Shown here piece by piece: positions 61,779 through 64,000 of a DNA stretch of 64,000 nt (position 1 is its first letter; the number at the start of each line of letters is the position of its first letter). The notes beneath the pieces were generated by a model. It had not been told where the DNA came from. It searched no databases and worked only from the letters and a program-made list of their open reading frames with translations. Source of the DNA: an uncultured Clostridia bacterium. Lineage in GTDB: Bacteria; Bacillota; Clostridia; Oscillospirales; Ruminococcaceae. The stretch lies in NCBI GenBank assembly GCA_947627465.1, contig CANQWD010000012.1:1-64000 (forward strand), given 5' to 3'. Both the position numbers and the translations under genes were made by a program.

Positions 61779-63518
61779 ATGAAGAAGTTTTTAAGCGTAT
61801 TGCTGGCGCTGACTACCGTAGTCGGTTCCACAACAGCGGTAAGCTTGTCCGCGTCTGCAGATAACGCCGCTGTTAATTCCGTAGAGCTAAAGTCGCTGAA
61901 AACGGGCGACACCTTTACTTCGGGTGCTCTGAAATACACTGTTCTCAGCAATGGAACTTTGGAAGTAACGGGCATTGCAACTTACAAGGCGACAAAGATC
62001 ACTGTACCGTCAAAGGTAAAGGGCAAAACGGTTACCGCTATCGGTTCTTTCGGCGGTTTAGGATACAGCAGTTATGTTACAAGCATAGTTTTGCCCTCAA
62101 CGATCAAAACTATTGGCTCTTATGCGTTTTCCGGCAACACAAAGCTGAAATCCATTAAAATCCCGAGCAGCGTTACCAGTATCGGCGACTGCGCGTTCAA
62201 TGGCTGCAAAAGTCTTACGGCCGCTCCGATTATCCCCAAGGGCGTTACAACTATCGGCGACGCTCCGTTCAGCGGCTGTACGGGAATAACCGCTATAAGG
62301 ATCGATAACAAGAATAAGAATTACATAGTTAGAAGCGGCGTTTTGTATAACAAGGCTCAAACCAAGCTTATTCAGTACCCCAACGGAAAGAAAGGCGCGT
62401 TTACTGTTCCCGCAAAAGTCACAAATATTTCAAGCAGCGCTTTTTCAAAAAGCACGAAGCTCACCTCTGTAAATATACCTAAGGGAATTTATTCCCTCAG
62501 CACATATACCTTTTCGGGCTGTACGTCTCTTGCGGCGGTGAATGTTGACAAAAACAACTATTATTACAGCTCCGTGGGCGGCGTAGTTTACAGCAAGGAC
62601 AAAAAGACCTTGAGAATATGTCCCGCAGGTAAAAAAGGTGCGTTTAAGATTCCCACCGGTGTTACCGAGATCGGCTCGTCCGCGTTCAGTAACTGCACAA
62701 AGCTCACGTCGATAACTGTTCCGAACAGCGTTAAGACGATTGGCGGCTGGGCTTTTGAGAAGACTTCGATTTCTAAAATTACGGTTCCCTCGTCCGTTAA
62801 TGAACTCAGCGTACACGCATTCGATCACTGCGCAAAGCTCAGCTCGATAGCCGTTAACAAGAATAACAAGACCTATTCTTCAATAGGCGGCGTTGTGTTT
62901 AATAAAAACAAAACCACGCTCGTTTTATTCCCGTGCGGCAAATCCGGCAACTATACAGTTCCCAACGGCGTAAAGACGATCGGCACTTATGCTTTTTATG
63001 ACTGCGACAAAGTTAAGAGCGTTAAGCTTTCGGGCACCGTTACGAAAATCAGCAAGAATGCTTTTGAGATGTGCAGCAATATGAATTACATCAACCTCAA
63101 CAAGAATATCAAAACCATTGAAAACCAAGCGTTTTGGGGTATGTACAATTTGTACGATATATACTATGCAGGCACCCGCGCCGCATGGAAGAAAGTAAAG
63201 ATCGGTTCTGACAACAGTACTATTGATAGAGCTTACATTCATTGCAGCAACGACGCCAAGATGACAAATCTTAAAAAAGCGTCGACAAAAAATTCCGTTA
63301 AGCTTTCGTGGAGCAAGAACAGTAAAGCAAGCCACTATGAAGTTTACATATTCCAAAACAACTACTGGAAAACGCTGAGCGTCACCAAGAACAACAGCAT
63401 TACGAAATATACCGTAAGCAACTTGAAGCCCAATACTACCGTAAGACTTCGCGTTGCGGCATACAACGGCAAGAAAGTGATCGCGATGTCGGATTTCTTT
63501 ATGACAACAAAAAAGTGA
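61779..63518 (+). CDS. Secreted BspA-like leucine-rich-repeat protein, 579 aa
   Basis: Signal peptide about 1-27 (SASA). Then many LRR_5 repeats (pattern AF..C..L..I.IP.SV..IG), interrupted by NYKNYIVRSGVLYNK-like insertions at residues about 175 and 255-285. The last 85 residues are one fibronectin-III-like domain closely resembling those of the preceding secreted protein. No cell-wall anchor seen. Probably binds surface ligands; the ligand is unknown. ATG 61779 follows AAAAGGAG. Confidence 0.82.
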   Translation: MKKFLSVLLALTTVVGSTTAVSLSASADNAAVNSVELKSLKTGDTFTSGALKYTVLSNGTLEVTGIATYKATKITVPSKVKGKTVTAIGSFGGLGYSSYVTSIVLPSTIKTIGSYAFSGNTKLKSIKIPSSVTSIGDCAFNGCKSLTAAPIIPKGVTTIGDAPFSGCTGITAIRIDNKNKNYIVRSGVLYNKAQTKLIQYPNGKKGAFTVPAKVTNISSSAFSKSTKLTSVNIPKGIYSLSTYTFSGCTSLAAVNVDKNNYYYSSVGGVVYSKDKKTLRICPAGKKGAFKIPTGVTEIGSSAFSNCTKLTSITVPNSVKTIGGWAFEKTSISKITVPSSVNELSVHAFDHCAKLSSIAVNKNNKTYSSIGGVVFNKNKTTLVLFPCGKSGNYTVPNGVKTIGTYAFYDCDKVKSVKLSGTVTKISKNAFEMCSNMNYINLNKNIKTIENQAFWGMYNLYDIYYAGTRAAWKKVKIGSDNSTIDRAYIHCSNDAKMTNLKKASTKNSVKLSWSKNSKASHYEVYIFQNNYWKTLSVTKNNSITKYTVSNLKPNTTVRLRVAAYNGKKVIAMSDFFMTTKK

Positions 63519-63536
63519 TTTAAAACAGCATAATAT

Positions 63537-63571
63537 AAAAGCCGTGAAGCCTTTTGCTTCGCGGCTTTTTT
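63537..63571 (+). terminator. Terminator of the BspA-like gene
   Basis: AAAAGCCGTGAAGC and GCTTCGCGGCTTTT form a stem with one GU pair, followed by T-run; 18 bases after the stop. Confidence 0.85.
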
Positions 63572-63599
63572 AGGATTTCTACAAGCCCCTAAAAACCTA

Positions 63600-63628
63600 T
63601 TGACATTATAGGCTAAGTGTGATATAAT
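63600..63628 (+). promoter_or_regulatory. Consensus promoter of cysK
   Basis: TTGACA and TATAAT are separated by exactly 17 bases. The last T of the -10 is the first base of the TTAA target of element A3. Confidence 0.75.
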
Positions 63629-63631
63629 TAA

Positions 63632-63825
63632 GGCAACACCGCACAATTATTGCTGTCCGATTGCGCAGTCAGATTTTTCTGTCAGCGGGTTGAGCTTTGC
63701 TCAACGCTTGTACAATGAGGACGAAGCAAGGCTGACGCCTTGCGAGGACGAATTGTGCAATATGACGGAAAATATGTAAGCAAGTGGGCGGCAAAGGCGT
63801 TAGCCGGTAATTGCGCGGTGTTGCC
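63632..63825 (-). mobile_element. Non-autonomous element A3, 194 bp
   Basis: Same length as A1 and, inverted, differs from it at three positions by eye. Left target TTAA (63628-63631); right flank TTAC (63826-63829), one base changed. It fills the space between the cysK promoter and the ribosome-binding site. Confidence 0.85.
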
Positions 63826-63862
63826 TTACGTAAGAAATTCATAATACATGGAGGAAATTTTT

Positions 63863-64000
63863 ATGAACGTTTACAAGAATGTCACGGAGCTTATCGGAAA
63901 AACTCCGTTGATGGAACTTTCTCATATTGAGGCTGAGGAGAAGCTTGAAGCAACGGTTTTGGCGAAGCTTGAGATGTTCAACCCGGCAGGCTCGGCTAAA
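63863..64000 (+). CDS. cysK: Cysteine synthase CysK, 5' part only (46 codons)
   Basis: O-acetylserine sulfhydrylase, PLP-dependent. VTELIGKTPLMEL and KLEMFNPAGSAK match the N-terminal family pattern; the window ends at the AAA just after GSA, near the PLP-binding lysine region. ATG 63863 follows ATGGAGGAAA. Its leader is largely element A3. Confidence 0.88.
   Translation, partial: MNVYKNVTELIGKTPLMELSHIEAEEKLEATVLAKLEMFNPAGSAK

Overview
The window is chromosomal DNA of a low- to mid-GC Bacillota, most likely a Clostridia of the Oscillospiraceae/Ruminococcaceae type. Three observations support this: the remA-gmk-priA-def-fmt-rsmB-rlmN-stp-prkC-rsgA-thiN order known from B. subtilis and Clostridia, strong GGAGG ribosome-binding sites with TTGACA-17-TATAAT promoters, and BspA-like secreted leucine-rich-repeat proteins. 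No species-level call can be made from the sequence alone.

Layout. 1-3,540 is eroded accessory DNA resembling the remains of an integrative element: a membrane-protein remnant, a frameshifted LytTR regulator, a sigma-like gene split by a small transposable element, and two tiny ORFs. 3,630-5,989 is feoAB. 6,697-8,714 holds an ECF substrate-binding subunit and a MATE exporter. 8,830-9,237 is a tandem tRNA-Thr(GGU) array with one intact and three altered copies. 9,487-22,180 is the housekeeping cluster from remA to thiN. 22,286-31,027 holds ilvA, small unknown genes, ridA, a degenerate GGDEF-EAL protein, rodA and a galactokinase-like gene. 31,066-37,667 holds hflX, an acetyltransferase, nadBC, a FakA-tail-like protein and a TetR-regulated membrane-protein group. 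37,754-42,549 is a minus-strand operon fabD-aroE-aroK-unknown-amidohydrolase-fumA. 43,087-52,945 is the fatty-acid operon fabH-[toxin/antitoxin]-fabG-fabF-accB-fabZ-[coiled coil]-accC-accD-[two unknowns]-accA, then acpP. 53,722-59,188 is glycolysis (pgk, tpiA, gpmI, with two unrelated genes between). 59,335-63,518 encodes two secreted repeat proteins, and the window ends inside cysK.

The most unusual content is non-coding. Two families of non-autonomous insertion elements are present. Family A has GGCAACACCGC ends and 4-bp TTAA/TAAA duplications. Family B has GAGCCTGTT ends and 3-bp TAA/TTA duplications. A related element, C, resembles B. A and B have different ends yet share internal blocks, and B shares a central block with C. 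One A copy splits the sigma-like gene in a way that restores the frame when the element and one TTAA are removed. A nearly identical copy lies immediately after the -10 box of cysK, so it should form most of that gene's leader. Two GC-rich gene-free islands next to the fatty-acid genes fold into nested multi-branched structures. The tRNA-Thr array carries the same palindromic insertion in the T-arm of three copies.

No CRISPR array, rRNA, transposase, integrase or complete prophage was seen.
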